Below are positions 34,121 through 45,715 of a stretch of 64,000 bases of DNA, piece by piece (the stretch's first letter is position 1; each line of letters begins with the position of its first letter). The stretch covers positions 33,232,001 to 33,296,000 of the forward strand of contig OX419760.1 of the NCBI GenBank assembly GCA_948567375.1. The letters are read 5' to 3'. A program made the position numbers and the translations under genes. Under the pieces are notes generated by a model that did no database searches, was not told the origin of the DNA, and saw only the letters and a list, made by a program, of their open reading frames with translations. Source of the DNA: Lunularia cruciata. Its lineage: Eukaryota > Streptophyta > Marchantiopsida > Lunulariales > Lunulariaceae.

Positions 34121-34345
34121 CATGGAGCAATGGAACAATTGATGAAACATCACCTACTATGATTATTCTCTTATGGATTGAGCAATGGAGCAATTAATAA
34201 AACATCACCTACTATGATTATTCTCTTATGGATTGAGCAATGGAGCAATTGATGAAACATCACCTGCTATGATTATTCTCTTATGGATTGAGCAACGGAG
34301 CAATCTATGAAACATCACCAAATATGATTGTTCTCTTGTGGATTA
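34121..34345 (+). repeat. 55 bp minisatellite, four units
   Basis: Units centred on gagcaatggagcaattgatg and catcacctactatgattatt recur exactly 55 bp apart (cacct at 34151, 34206 and 34261; cacca at 34316). The last unit is the most diverged. No coding potential is evident. Confidence 0.9.
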
Positions 34346-34569
34346 CACAGTTACTATCCTTTATAAAGTGATGAACACATGCAATATAAAATATGTTATA
34401 AAGTGGTACTCTTGACACCTAACATGATAAATTCTCATGCACTCCGGAGCAAATGTGTTGAACGCCATGTCCACCATTTCATATAACTCCAAAGCTAAAG
34501 GAACAAAGAGATTATTCCAGGTTTGGGTTCTACTTGTCCGTGATAAACATATATACCGCATTTGCCGAG

Positions 34570-35705
34570 AGGCCTGTGTACCATACTGTTGTTTGGGAGT
34601 CCTTCTTGACTTCTGAATTCATATCTATAATGTATACTTCACTTTCACCTTCATTCACTTCACCTCTGCTTTTCCCGCTTCAGTTGACTCATCCCCTTCC
34701 CGTGCAGCGCTGAAGTTTTGTTGCTCCACTCTTGTATCACTAGCAAACCTCTGCTTGACTCTTTCTCATTGTTGTGTCATGGACTTTCTCTCTACTAATG
34801 AATGTTTCTGATTTCAGGGATCCATCAGGTATGTCTCTATTTCTTCCCTCATTTTACTCACGTGCATTCTTTTCTTTCTGGACTGATACTCATTATGCGG
34901 CTAAGACTCCAGCGCTTAAGTGAGTGCCTGCAATTTTGTTTGCCCTTGCTTTCGACACTTCCACCTCTGTTATTTTTCACATTCCCATTACTTTTGAGCG
35001 GCACTTTAGTGAAGCAACCGAGTTTGCCTTGGCACTCATGAGTTTTCGAGCAGAAACTCGATATGAGGGGTACTAACAATTGCTCAGCTATTTTGGCAAT
35101 GCGTGAGGCACTGATGAAGTTGTAGGTGTTTTTGTGAAGGTTTACTATGGCTGCCTTCTGCTTCCCCTTTGCTGTTTAGCGTCTCAAGACTCAAGCATCC
35201 ATAGCACTTGTTGTGATATACTTTATATCATGTCCTTTTACGTTAGCCTGTTACACTTTGACAAGTTTCTGCAGCCACACCATCCTATACCTCTCGCATT
35301 GTTCCACTCCTCCATTCCCCAAGCTAATTCCTCCTGATTATTTTTCCTTTGCTCTTTGGACCTCTTGTGTATAGAGTGTTCCTACCCGACTCCAGCCCAC
35401 GTCTTTTATTCTTATCGGTCATGCCCTGTTTACTGGCAGTCTTTTACATAGTGTTACCTATTTCTAGCCGTTGTTTGCATAGAGTTCTTGATTTCATGGT
35501 GGTTTATTAGTCTGTTAGCCATATGTTATTCTCAATTTGTTTCAATTATGCCTTTGCTTCAAGTTACATTAGATGAATTCTACCTTATGGATTTCTCACT
35601 ATTTTAGCATTGTGAATTATGTACATCTTGTTTACTGATCATTTGCACCTCATGAGTTCTGGATAACCCGTTCCCAGAACGGTGTCTGTTCTCGTATACC
35701 TATAT
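34570..35705 (+). repeat. interspersed unit D, copy 1 (plus orientation, partial)
   Basis: This gene-free, T-rich block shares with the minus-strand copies at 37.2-39.4 and 39.4-41.3 kb the landmarks gcaaccgagtttgccttggcactcatgag (about 35016), gtgatatactttatat (35213), gttccactcctccattcccc (35299) and the end catgagttctggataacccgttcccagaacgg (35651-35682). The terminal GTTCTGG...CCAGAAC is a 7 bp inverted repeat. Open frames within it are not conserved between copies. Confidence 0.75.
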
Positions 35706-36575
35706 ATATATCGCGTTATGCATGAAAGATTGCAATGCACAATCCACTCGCTCTAAGAATGATGTTCCCATTCTTGGCCCCAAGGTTTTGCAGGTATACT
35801 ATAATGGGAGCCCGTTGGTGGACACCCCACACATGTGATATGATGTTACACACGATATGATATCCAAGTCTGCAAGTATATGACTCGAACTGCAGCCGCG
35901 GATACTGTAAGAATGGTTCATATCCTCGTTGGAATTTAGCAGATCCTACATCTTTCAAGGTGATCACCTTCATCTCCCAGGGTGCTCGTGCTGCCAGTTT
36001 TCTTGAAAATCCTGTAGATATCTTGCATTAATTAGTCCAGTGTCCGGATTTGAAATGACAAGCTCAAGTAACTCAATTCCTAATTACTTGAACAAGAACT
36101 AAATGTTGGAACGGAATGGTAACTAGCTTCAAATATTCAAATTTCAAATAGTCAGCCCAAAAAATTATTTTACCACTTCGATATCAGCTTCGATACCCGC
36201 ACCACAATTGACAGCTTGCAAGTGCCGCGAGGACATTTCTTTTTTTCTACAACAAAAAGTCTCATACGAATTGTGCATGCTTTTAGCCTAAACATATTGA
36301 ACCGTTCGCTATATTACATGGCTATGAAAAGATTCAATTTGGAGTTTTGTTTTACTCCTATTAGCAGGGCATTATGTTCATCTTTCGAAGTTCCTGTCTA
36401 GAGCCTTCATTGATATGTACTACCGGTACAATGCATCTAAGGAGAACGTTCATGTAGTGTGACCAGTCAAGACTAGGTCCTCCGTTTCGAATATTTTATT
36501 AAAGAGCTAATAGACTGCGCAGAAGTGAAGTGCGAATATTTTATTAATGATGGTAATAGGTGGCGCAGACGTGAA
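35706..36575. other. intergenic region
   Basis: No gene is recognised. Open frames of 60-85 codons on both strands have no family features. Confidence 0.45.
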
Positions 36576-36845
36576 AGGGACAATTCCAAAAGAGTCCGGA
36601 GGAAATTAGAGAGAAGAGAGTTTTGGAGGAGTGCGAAGTTTAGGATACCCTCGAGAAGGGCGGGAAGTCGAGTCAGGAAGAGGTTAAAGGGAGGACAATG
36701 CGGGAGAGTTGGGATGAATTCCAGAAGAGTAGGGAGGAAATTAAAGAGAAGAGAATTTTGGAGAAGTGCTAAGTTTAGGAGATCCTGAAGAAGTACGGGA
36801 AGTCGAGTCAGGAAGAGGTTAAAGAGAGGACAATGCTGGGAGAGT
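36576..36845 (+). repeat. 135 bp tandem repeat, two units
   Basis: ggaaattagagagaagaga (36601) recurs as ggaaattaaagagaagaga (36736), and gggaagtcgagtcaggaag at 36662 recurs at 36797; both offsets are 135 bp. The 87-codon purine-rich frame at 36525-36788 simply reads through this repeat (RRKLERREFWRSAKFR twice) and is probably not a gene, though translation of the repeat is possible. Confidence 0.85.
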
Positions 36846-37194
36846 TGGGGATGAAGTTAGGGAGAAAATGATTTAGTTAAATATATTTGACACCGTGTAA
36901 GCTCTTTATTACAAAAAGGACTCGTGTGCAACATCACATCATGTTCGTCTCCCAACCAAAGAAGGGTGTCTCCGAATTGGCGCCCTAAATACATATTCTA
37001 TAATCTTTTCAATTATTATTTCAATAAGCAAAATAAAATTGGATAAATAGAGAAAAATAACTTTTTATTTAAATATTAAACATCGATTTTATTCAAATTA
37101 GTATACATTTTGCACTAGAGAAAATTGTTAAGTTATTTTATTTTAAAATAAATTTTATTCAAAATTCTACATGTAAACTTATATATATATATAT

Positions 37195-39385
37195 GTGAAA
37201 AAAAGTTGTTTTGGGAATGAGTTATCCAGAACTTATGAAATGCAAATGATTTGATAAGCACTATGGACTTGATTAACCATGCTAGAGTAGTGTTGAAACC
37301 TTAACGAAGAATGCATCGAAGGTAACCGGCAACAAAGGTATAATTGAAACAAATCAAGAATCACATATGGTCAACAAACAAGTAAAAAACATGAAATTAA
37401 GAATATCTATGCAAATGACTGCAAGAAATAGGAAACTATATGTAAGAGCCTGCCAATAAGCAAAGCGGTAACAATAAAGATAAAGAACATGGGCTGGAGT
37501 CGGGTAGGAACATGGGAGACGCAAGAGGTCAAACCATGAATCAGTCAAAGAGCAAAGGAAAAATACTATGGAGGGAATTAGCTGGGGAATGGAGGAGTGG
37601 AACAATACAAGAGTTATAGGATGGTGTGGCTGCAGAAACGGGTTGAAGTGGAACTGGGTAATGAGAGCTAATTGTAAGAGAACAGGATATAAATTATATC
37701 ACAACAAGTGCTATGGATGTTTGAGTCATGAGACACTAAACAGCACAGGGAAGCAGAAGGAGGCCATAGTAAACCTCCACAAAAACATCTGTGATTTCAT
37801 CAGGACCTCACTAAGTGCCGAAAGAGCTGAACAATTGTTAGTACTCCTCATACCGAGTTTCTGCTCAAAAACTCATGAATGCCAAGGCAAACTTGATTGC
37901 TTCCAACCATGCCGCTTGAAATAATAAACAGCCAGCGGAAGGATATAGAAACAAAAAAATGGAATTTAAGTTCTCCCAAAAGAGCAAAAATAGGAAAAAT
38001 GAAAAATGTAGCCAAAAACAAAATAGTCAACAAATAGAGCAAAAAAATAAAATCAAAGGCAGGAGAGTGTGAGGTATTTGAGACATCCCTTGAAAATGTA
38101 TGCAAGGAAAACATTGATTAGTATTTGCAGCAAGTAAAACCTAGCAAAATATGAAGCGAAATCAAGGATAGAGTAATAAGACTACACCAGAAAGCAGACC
38201 ACAATGAACCCAAGAGAAATTAGTAGGAAAACAAAGGAATGAGCAAAGTTGATTGAGTGTCAAACCGGGAGCTTGAGAGCCGATAGTAAGGCAGAATAGA
38301 CAGTCACCAAAGGTGGAACTACCAAGGGAGGAACAAATGCTGACCTAAACAAGCAGAAAGCAAAGGGGAGGGGAGAGGGTTTCCAAGGGAATGATTGCCT
38401 TGGGTACCTCAGGAATTGTGACGGAAAGGAGCTATAGTGAAAAGTGGTTCCACGTGTCAACATAAGGGGTATAAGGTCATGTAAGCTATTGAAAGGTTGG
38501 ACAAAGAGATGTTTTGGAGACTAATGCCAGTAGACTGGATAGAGTATACCACTGCATATCACTATAACTAATCTACATATTACTCTACTCATATTATTGG
38601 TTAGATTATATCTCTGTAACTGCTTTAAGCCAATGATCCAAATGAGAGAAGAACTAAGAAAAGATTGTTGAAAATGAAATAAAGTCTGCAATGTCAAATG
38701 AGCAAAAGAAGAAATTTGGAAGAGAACAAAACAAACATGGTGAAGACCTGAAAGATAACCAAGATTAGTTAAGCAAAGGTAAAGAAATCATATGAAATCA
38801 AATCAGGCAATAGAAAACAAACTTTGGAAGCTAAGAGAGGAAAATGAGACAAAAACCTAATGCAAAATGAAAGAAGAGAGGGAGATGGAAGGAGGAGGTT
38901 TGAAGAGAAAGAGAGCCTTGGATTCTCTTTATGATTAGGTGATCAGCCACATGGATTAGAGTAGAAAATAATATTCATATAAAAAGACAAAAACACATGC
39001 TACTTAAAGAGAACAGAGGTTAGCTAAACATGATTTGTGCAAATAGAGATGAGCAATAAAACCCTAAATTAAGGTAAATAATCTATCAGATTAAATGCAA
39101 AGCACAAATGAATATCACTATATCCTGATCAACAGGAGAGAACAGATATACATCAATGCTAAGTAATGCATGTAGCAAAATAAACAAGATGTGATTGAAG
39201 ACAAACAAGTCAAAACTATACCATTTCAGGAGAACTGAAATTGACAGATTGTACAAAACACATATAAGGGAACCATGAAGCAAAGCAAAAGATGTGAGTT
39301 GGGGCGAAGGGGAAGAGAATAGATTGTCTAGTCTCAGAAGGAGGGAAACATAAAAAAATGAGACATATTTATATTGGTATATGAG
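37195..39385 (-). repeat. interspersed unit D, copy 2 (head to tail with copy 3)
   Basis: On the minus strand it starts at about 39385 with ctcatataccaatata..tgtctcat and ends near 37200 with gttctggataactcattccc. It shares many blocks with copy 3, including the tagactggatagagtatacc motif near 38530. It carries about 480 bp (38600-39080) not seen in copy 3. No conserved coding frame was found. Confidence 0.72.
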
Positions 39386-41345
39386 AGCAGAAGCCGTTCT
39401 GGGAACGGGTTATCCAGAACTCATGAAGTGCAACAACATGTACTTGAATCACAATGCTAGAGTAGTATTAAATCTTTAATGTAAAATGCATCAAAAGTAA
39501 CATGCAGAAAAGGCATAAGTACAACAAAGTAACGTGCAGCAAAGACATAAGTGCAAGAAATTGAGAATACCGGACTGCCAATGGACAGTAAAGAACGTGA
39601 AATCAAGAGCAGCAATGCCAATGTGAGCATGGGATAGAAAGCTTGATGTAAGAGTTTGCCAGTAAAAAAATGAAATGGAGAGCAGCATTGCAACCGATAG
39701 AGAGAGGCATAGGAAACTTGTTGTGTGCTGTAAGAGCCCGCCAGGATGCAGTGCGTGGATGAAGCAAGATTAATAGGAAACTTGTTGTAAGAGCCCACCA
39801 GGATACAGTGCGTGGATGAAGATGAAGAACGTGGGATGGAGTTGGGGAGGAACATAATTAACACTAGAGGTCGAGACAGGAAGCAGTTAGAGATCAAAGG
39901 GGAAAGGACTAGGGAGTGAAGTAGTAGGGGAATGGAGGAGTGGAACCAAACAAGAATTCTCAAAGGATGTGGCTGCAGAAATGGGTCTAAATGTAAGAGT
40001 GTAACAAAAGTGAAGTGTAGGAGGACAGAATATATAAAGTATATCACACCCAGTGCTATGGACACTGGAGTCCAAAGACGCTAAACAACTAAAGGAAGCA
40101 AAAGGCGGCCATAATAAACCTCCATGATAACACCAATGACTTCATAGTGCCTCACGCAATGCTGAAATAGCTGAACAAATGTCAAGACTCCTCGTCCCAA
40201 GTTTTTGCTCAAAAACTCATGAGTGCCAAGGCAAACTCGGTTGCTTCCAACAGCACCGCTTGAAGTAATAAACAGCCATCGTTCAGCAGTGCTACACAAA
40301 ATAATAAACCGCAAGGGGAAGTTTATAGAAACGGAAGGCTACAGAAATGAACAAATGGAGCTTAAAGTCCCAAAGAGCAGAAATCGGACGTATGCAGAAT
40401 GTAGGCATGAATGAAATAGTGAACAAAGGAAAGAAGAAAATAAGATCAAAAGCAGGAGAGTGTGAGTGATTCTAGACATCCCTAGAAAATGCCTGCAAGG
40501 ACAAAGTCTATTAGCAGCAAGTAAAACCAGATATCAAACCACGAAGAACCCAGGAGGAGTTATTAAGAAGAGAAAGGAATGAGCCAAGTTAGAAGAGTGT
40601 CAAGCTGAGAGCTAGAGAGCAGAGAATAAGGCAGAATGGACAGGCATGAAAAGGTGGAACTAACGAGGGAGAACGCACTATGAGCTAAGCAAGAACTATA
40701 ACCTAAACAAGCAGAAAGCAAAGGAGAGGGGAGAATGGCCTCGGGTGCTCAGAGAGGCCTCAGGAACTATGAAGGAAGGGAGAGCCACAAGGCAAGATGG
40801 TCACACGTGTGAGATGGTGCCACATGTCAGCCAAACAACAACATGGGTATTTAGTTTGTGTGAGTAGTTGAAAGGCTCAAAATAGAAATGTTGTGGAGAC
40901 TAACTCCAAGAGGAATGCACTATAACGCAGTAGACTGGATAGAGTATACCAAGACTAACTCCAGGAGGGAGGGAACTATAACTCAATAGCTTGGATAGAG
41001 TATACCGCTACATATCATAGTAGCTATGCTACTTATTACTCTACTAGTAATATCAATGTAACCTGATCAAAGGGAGAGAATACATATACCAAAACGTGAA
41101 GTAGTGTAAGGAGTGTAAGAAACAAGCTGTAATTCAAGACCTACAACTCAAAAATAAGTCATTCTGGGGGAACTGAAAATGATAGACTGTTCAGGACACA
41201 TGCAAAGGAACCATGAAGCAAAACAACAAATGTGTGTTGGGGCAAAAGGGAAGAGAGTGGATAGTCACATATCTGAGAATGAGCAATGCATCAAACATGA
41301 GACATGTATATATGTATATGAGAACAGAAACTGTTCTGACCCATG
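39386..41345 (-). repeat. interspersed unit D, copy 3 (abuts the Penelope-like relic)
   Basis: On the minus strand it starts about 41330 (tgttctcatatacatata..tgtctcatg) and ends about 39395 with gttctggataacccgttcccagaacgg. It is joined directly to copy 2 in the same orientation and directly follows the reverse transcriptase relic on the same strand. An inner duplication of tagactggatagagtatacc occurs around 40930 and 40985. The 202-codon minus frame at 39457-40065 lies inside, is Leu/Ser/Phe-rich because of T-rich DNA, and is not conserved in copies 1 and 2, so I do not call it a gene. Confidence 0.72.
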
Positions 41346-41449
41346 CCTAAATAAACAGTCAATAACAAGTCCTGATCACCGGTATGGTAAACAAGCCTAT
41401 ATATATATATAGGAAAAACTATTGGTGGGCTTGAACATGAGCTCCCTGC

Positions 41450-43179
41450 CTGGCAGAAAGAACAAATTTTCTTAAATCTCTATTAGATACTCAGCCCATG
41501 ATAACCATGGATATCTTTTTCCATTTGTAAGACAGAAAAATTTCTGGATCATGTGAAGAGGGTAAATTTTGGAGACAAACTATTTATAAGTTTCCTACAA
41601 GCTGAAAGGTATGACTTTTGGAATAACATATTCATCTATGTCTAACACACTTTGATTTTATAATCCCTAATTTACATTTGGAAGAAATGTTGGAAGAACA
41701 TGAGAGAGCAAGATTGTCTTGATGTGAGCAAAGTGAGGCAGCTCTTTCTTATCATAGATAGAGACAAAGAATGAAGTCGTCTTGGGTAATGAAACAATCA
41801 AGATAATCAAAATGAGTGCCAAAATGAGTTCAAACTAGCTCACAAGAAATTATGGGATATATCCCTCCTCCTCTAGCAGCATCATCCTTATACATGAAAT
41901 CCATGAAATGATCAAGTCCCGATCCGATCACCAGAAGATCATTGACATATCTTTGAATTTGGGACAGGTCGTGCAATAGGGCAACATCATTGGCATCCAG
42001 TAATCTGCATATGAAATCAAGTTCATAGGTGAAGAGGTTAGCCACGAAGATAGCACAAGGTGTCCCCATAAGAATCCCAATCTCTTGACAGAAGGGATGA
42101 TTTCAAAAAGTTATGTAGAGGTTATCAAAAAGGAATAACATCCAACAGATGAGAAATTCCTCATTAATAGCCATGAATTTGAGGTGTTTTGTTGATTGAG
42201 AGATATTGTTTCTGTTTTTAAGCCATATATATTTGAATTCAAGTGTAGAGGTCTCAACAAGCAACAGAATTTCCCTATTCAGAGTGAACCTGTAATGGAA
42301 AATAGATCTGATGAGAGTAGACAACCTTGTTTTGAGATCCGGGAGGTGGATCTTTGTATATGGGGTGGTGAAATCAAAACTTTGAAAAAGAATTTTTTCC
42401 AAGGTGGTATGAGTCTGTTGCAAACCAGAGTCTGGGGGAGAAGAGGATCTAGTCTTGCATAGTCTTTGCACCTTCTCAAGTAAAACAGGAACTCCAGAAG
42501 AGTAGTCCAAGATCCAGCTAGAGTCAACCATCAGCCCCACACATAAGAATTCGTTCCTCCAGAGGTAGTTTGCAGAAGGTAGCAGTGCTTTGAAGAGGGA
42601 GCTTAGCCAGCAAGAAAGTTCAGATAATGAAGAAGAGTATTCTGCAGCAATGAACCTAGGAACAACTGGAGACTTATGGAATTCCAAGCACAACAGAAGT
42701 ATGGGAGTTTCTCAGAATCCATGGAAGTGAGAAATCTTTGAGAGATATTGAAACTGTGGTGAGAAAGGAATTGCTGGTTTTGAGGAATCACTGAGTGTTT
42801 ATAGGTAGCTGAAGTAGAATGAAGCTCGTTGGGTAAAGTTTGAATGTAAAATTGTCTACAAATGAATACAAAATTATTGGTACATTTTTAGTAATAATGA
42901 AATGGGATTTGAAATGAGAAAAAAAAATTCTATCATGGGGGAAAGGAAAATCTGATCTACAAAATTGAAATCGTCTGAAATGGGATGGAGATTGAGTAAA
43001 AGTTTAACTTTTTGTAGAAGGGTGACTTTCCATTGGTCAAAAATATCTTTGGTGCCCAATATAGCTTCATAATAAAAAGCAAAGTTGAGAGTATATATAA
43101 ACTTATATATAGTGAGTACTATGAAGGGTCCATTACTCTTTTTATAATTTTGTGGGTATAATACAGGGTCATCCGGCAA
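41450..43179 (-). pseudogene. Penelope-like element reverse transcriptase relic
   Basis: On the minus strand from 43179: an N-terminal region (YYEAILGTKDIFDQWKVTLL), then LPYFCCAW / EFHKSPVVPRFIA with a frameshift between them (42740-42660), SSLSELSCWLSSLFKALLP, VDSSWILDYSSGV, SFDFTTPYTKIHLPDLKTRL (motif A), NEEFLICWMLFLFDNLYITF, GTPCAIFVANLF (motif B) and RYVNDLLVIGSGL (motif C; YxDD changed to YVND). This order and the LPYFYxxxKxHKxP box fit Penelope-like RTs. 42693-41830 is one frame broken once by TGA at 42103-42105. C-terminal blocks (SSNISSKCKLGIIKSKCVRHR, KRYPWLSWAEYLIE) reach about 41470 with frame changes. No GIY-YIG endonuclease is seen. Confidence 0.75.
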
Positions 43180-44060
43180 AATGATTGCAATTTGTTACTC
43201 TACAGGTGTAATTTCCCGTGTTCCACCAGACTCATGCATTGCACTTCCCCGATGATTGTATTTCTCCAACTTGGATTCCTTGAGAGAGCGCTGTAGTTTA
43301 CGTAGCAATTACACAAACTTTGTCGTTCTTGGCTGATTGTGATCGGATTGTGCGCAGATGGAGGGATTTAAAGTCCGAAAATAGTTTCGCTATGGACAAG
43401 ACAATGCGAGTGCGTTCACATGCATCTGTAGCTGTTGAATATCTTGTTTAATTTGAACAACTCCTCTGCAGCTCAAGTTGATGCAGCTATAACGGCTCTT
43501 TTGACCAATCTACTGTAGCTAGAATGATGCTCCACAGAAGCAGATTCAGCTTCCGAGTGTATGTAAACATGCCCTCACAGTGGTTCACTACACATAAACG
43601 CATTCTGAAGAGGCAGATGCAATATATTCCTTGTCTGAATACACTTGCAGATAGTTGTCGGGAAGTCCACTTTTTGTTATTGAAACCTAGGCGAAACAAA
43701 AGATGCTGCATCCCCGATGCTATATATGGGCAAAGCCGCCCGGTTGGTATGGAGCGGACTAACCGTGATTTAGATTAAAACCTGTTTAATCCTTGTGGCT
43801 ATCACTAACCAGGAGTGATCATGAAAATCCCAACTTGTCTGCACGGCATGCGTACCTTAGCTGGCGCTAGTTTTTCGAATCCTTTGTTGTTTTTTACTTT
43901 CCAAAAGTAGATTACAAAGCATCTCCTTCACAAGACTCTGAAATTCCTGTTGCCGAACCGACCGCCGGTTCAGCATTACGACGTAGGACGTGTTTCTCTC
44001 ACTGTTGAGTACAGTGCCATAGACAAAGTAATCCACAGTGATGAGCTTCAGGTTTACAGA

Positions 44061-44131
44061 GCAGTATATACTGGTCTGTAACTGGCATTTATATACTGGT
44101 CTGTAACTGGCATCGAAAGCAGTATATACTC
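44061..44131. repeat. short tandem repeat of tatatactggtctgtaactggca
   Basis: The phrase atatactggtctgtaactggcat occurs at about 44067 and again at about 44092, with a further partial copy (gcagtatatactcgtc) at about 44120. Confidence 0.7.
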
Positions 44132-44499
44132 GTCTTGTGCTTTTCCTTCTTTACATACGTTGGTGTTTTGTATTCTTCCCTTCTTTTAACCTACAGCATC
44201 TTTCAACTGCAGTGCAAAGTAATTTGGCAACGTTACAGGTTACGCCTTATTTGTTCAAGACTCTCACAAATTTCACCCCTCACAAATTTGAAGAATTCTA
44301 TCAACTCGTATGTCATCTAATTGTACGTCGCTCTAGATCTACATGGAGAGGTCGTGGAAATTTGGATGTCCTAGTAAACTCAGTCCTGAACAGCATCTTC
44401 TGAGCTTTATCATGTACATGAAGCATGATAACATCTTAACCCATGACACACTCAGTGGAATTGGGCTTGAACAACTTTGAATGATGATTGTGTCTTCAT

Positions 44500-44645
44500 A
44501 GCAAGCTGCATAAATTCAGCACCAGCGTCTGAAATTTGATGGCCGAGTGCAGATGAACTAAATATAGCCGATAGCAAGCTGCTTAAATTTAGCAGCAGCT
44601 TCTGAAATTTGACGGCTGAGTACAATGAACAAATTATAGCCCGGT
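44500..44645. repeat. 73 bp tandem duplication
   Basis: agcaagctgcataaattcagc at 44500 recurs as agcaagctgcttaaatttagc at 44573. The rest of the unit (cagc-tctgaaatttga-ggc-gagt) is also repeated. Confidence 0.8.
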
Positions 44646-45552
44646 AGAGTGTTACCAGAATTCAAAATGCTGTACAGAGTTTATTGATGGAACCTAGTAA
44701 AAATTTGTCATCCATATCAGAATACTCTGCACAAACATTGGTTCGATAGACAAAAGAAGATTTATAGTTTGAACAACACTGCGATGGTTGACCATAATGA
44801 GATTCTTTTTTTACATCTATGTGTGATATCCAACTAAATATCACGATGTGAACATTCTTAGATGTTCTAAGCTCTGGCAAAATTAGCAAGAGTATTTCAT
44901 CGGGCAAAGATATTTCCTCAAATTTGCAAGGTTTATTTTAACAATTTAGCTGCATTCAATTGATTGCTCATTTTTCTAATCTTTGTCACTTCCGTAGCAA
45001 GTTTGGTAACTGCATCTAATTGTCATTGAAGCATTTGTGCCTTAGTGAATAGTACTGAGGAAGAAGCTAGCATTTTGCTGGATACCTTAATTAATTTCTT
45101 GACAAATTCAGAAGAAGCATGATTTGATTCGGCCGGGGAGCTTGAAGACTTTCCATATAGGATATCAGTTTGCATTTGAATGATGTTCCTCTTAGATTGG
45201 TTTTCCCGTCATCTTCAGTTGATGTAGAATCTCATCCGATGGCAGTTCCACTTTGCCAATCCCGTCGATAGAATTTATCATCTTCAAAGGTCCCCGCTCC
45301 TCTTGTAAATGGATCTTTAAACTCTTCTTAGCAAAAGTGGAAGTAGGATGTACTTTTTAATAACAAGCAAAGATGCATAACATTCATCCTACCTTCAAAG
45401 TATTTAGCAAAAAGTAAATTATAATCTGCAACTAATGTCGAAAGATGCACACTATCCACGATAGCTCTCAATTTTGTTGTTGCTAACTTCTATCTCTTTG
45501 TACCTACTGAACAGCCGGTGGTGATAGAGACCCTCTAAGAAATGATTTGATC

Positions 45553-45715
45553 CAAAGGCGACCGCTTTGAAAACACTAAGGATGGAAGCACTACAATGTT
45601 GAAACAAAATAGATAAAGTGGAGTTTAACTCCCTTTTAGCCGAATGAGATTATAAATAATACAAAATAGATAAAATGGGATTAAACCCGAATAGAGTCGA
45701 TATGAAATATTAAAA
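45553..45715 (-). mobile_element. SINE/MITE-like family, longer copy
   Basis: On the minus strand it begins cgactctattcgggtttaatccc and ends ttccatccttagtgttttcaaagcggtcgcctttgg, matching the heads and tails of the copies near 10.8 kb and 34.0 kb. The central hairpin is eroded. I found no clear target duplication. Confidence 0.6.

Larger units (their letters stand above)
43200..45552. other. intergenic region
   Basis: No protein family is recognised on either strand. Two small tandem duplications are listed separately (44061-44131 and 44500-44645). Confidence 0.5.

Noticed and set aside
34121-34345. Regularly spaced repeats that might suggest a CRISPR-like array
   Set aside because: The 55 bp units are directly adjacent with no unique spacers, in a eukaryotic nuclear context. 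It is a minisatellite.
35105-35145. Hammerhead ribozyme core candidate (CTGATGA ... GAA) in unit D copy 1, attractive because Penelope-like elements can carry hammerheads
   Set aside because: The sister copies read ctgatgaaatcac (about 37800, minus) and ctatgaagtcatt (about 40140, minus), the GAAA partner is not conserved, and no stem II or third stem could be drawn.
36525-36788. Arg/Lys-rich 87-codon open frame
   Set aside because: It is produced by a purine-rich 135 bp tandem repeat; the apparent protein repeat is a consequence of the DNA repeat.
39457-40065. 202-codon minus-strand open frame, one of the longest in the window
   Set aside because: It lies in T-rich unit D repeat DNA, is not conserved in the other copies, and is made of Leu/Ser/Phe low-complexity text with an internal duplication.
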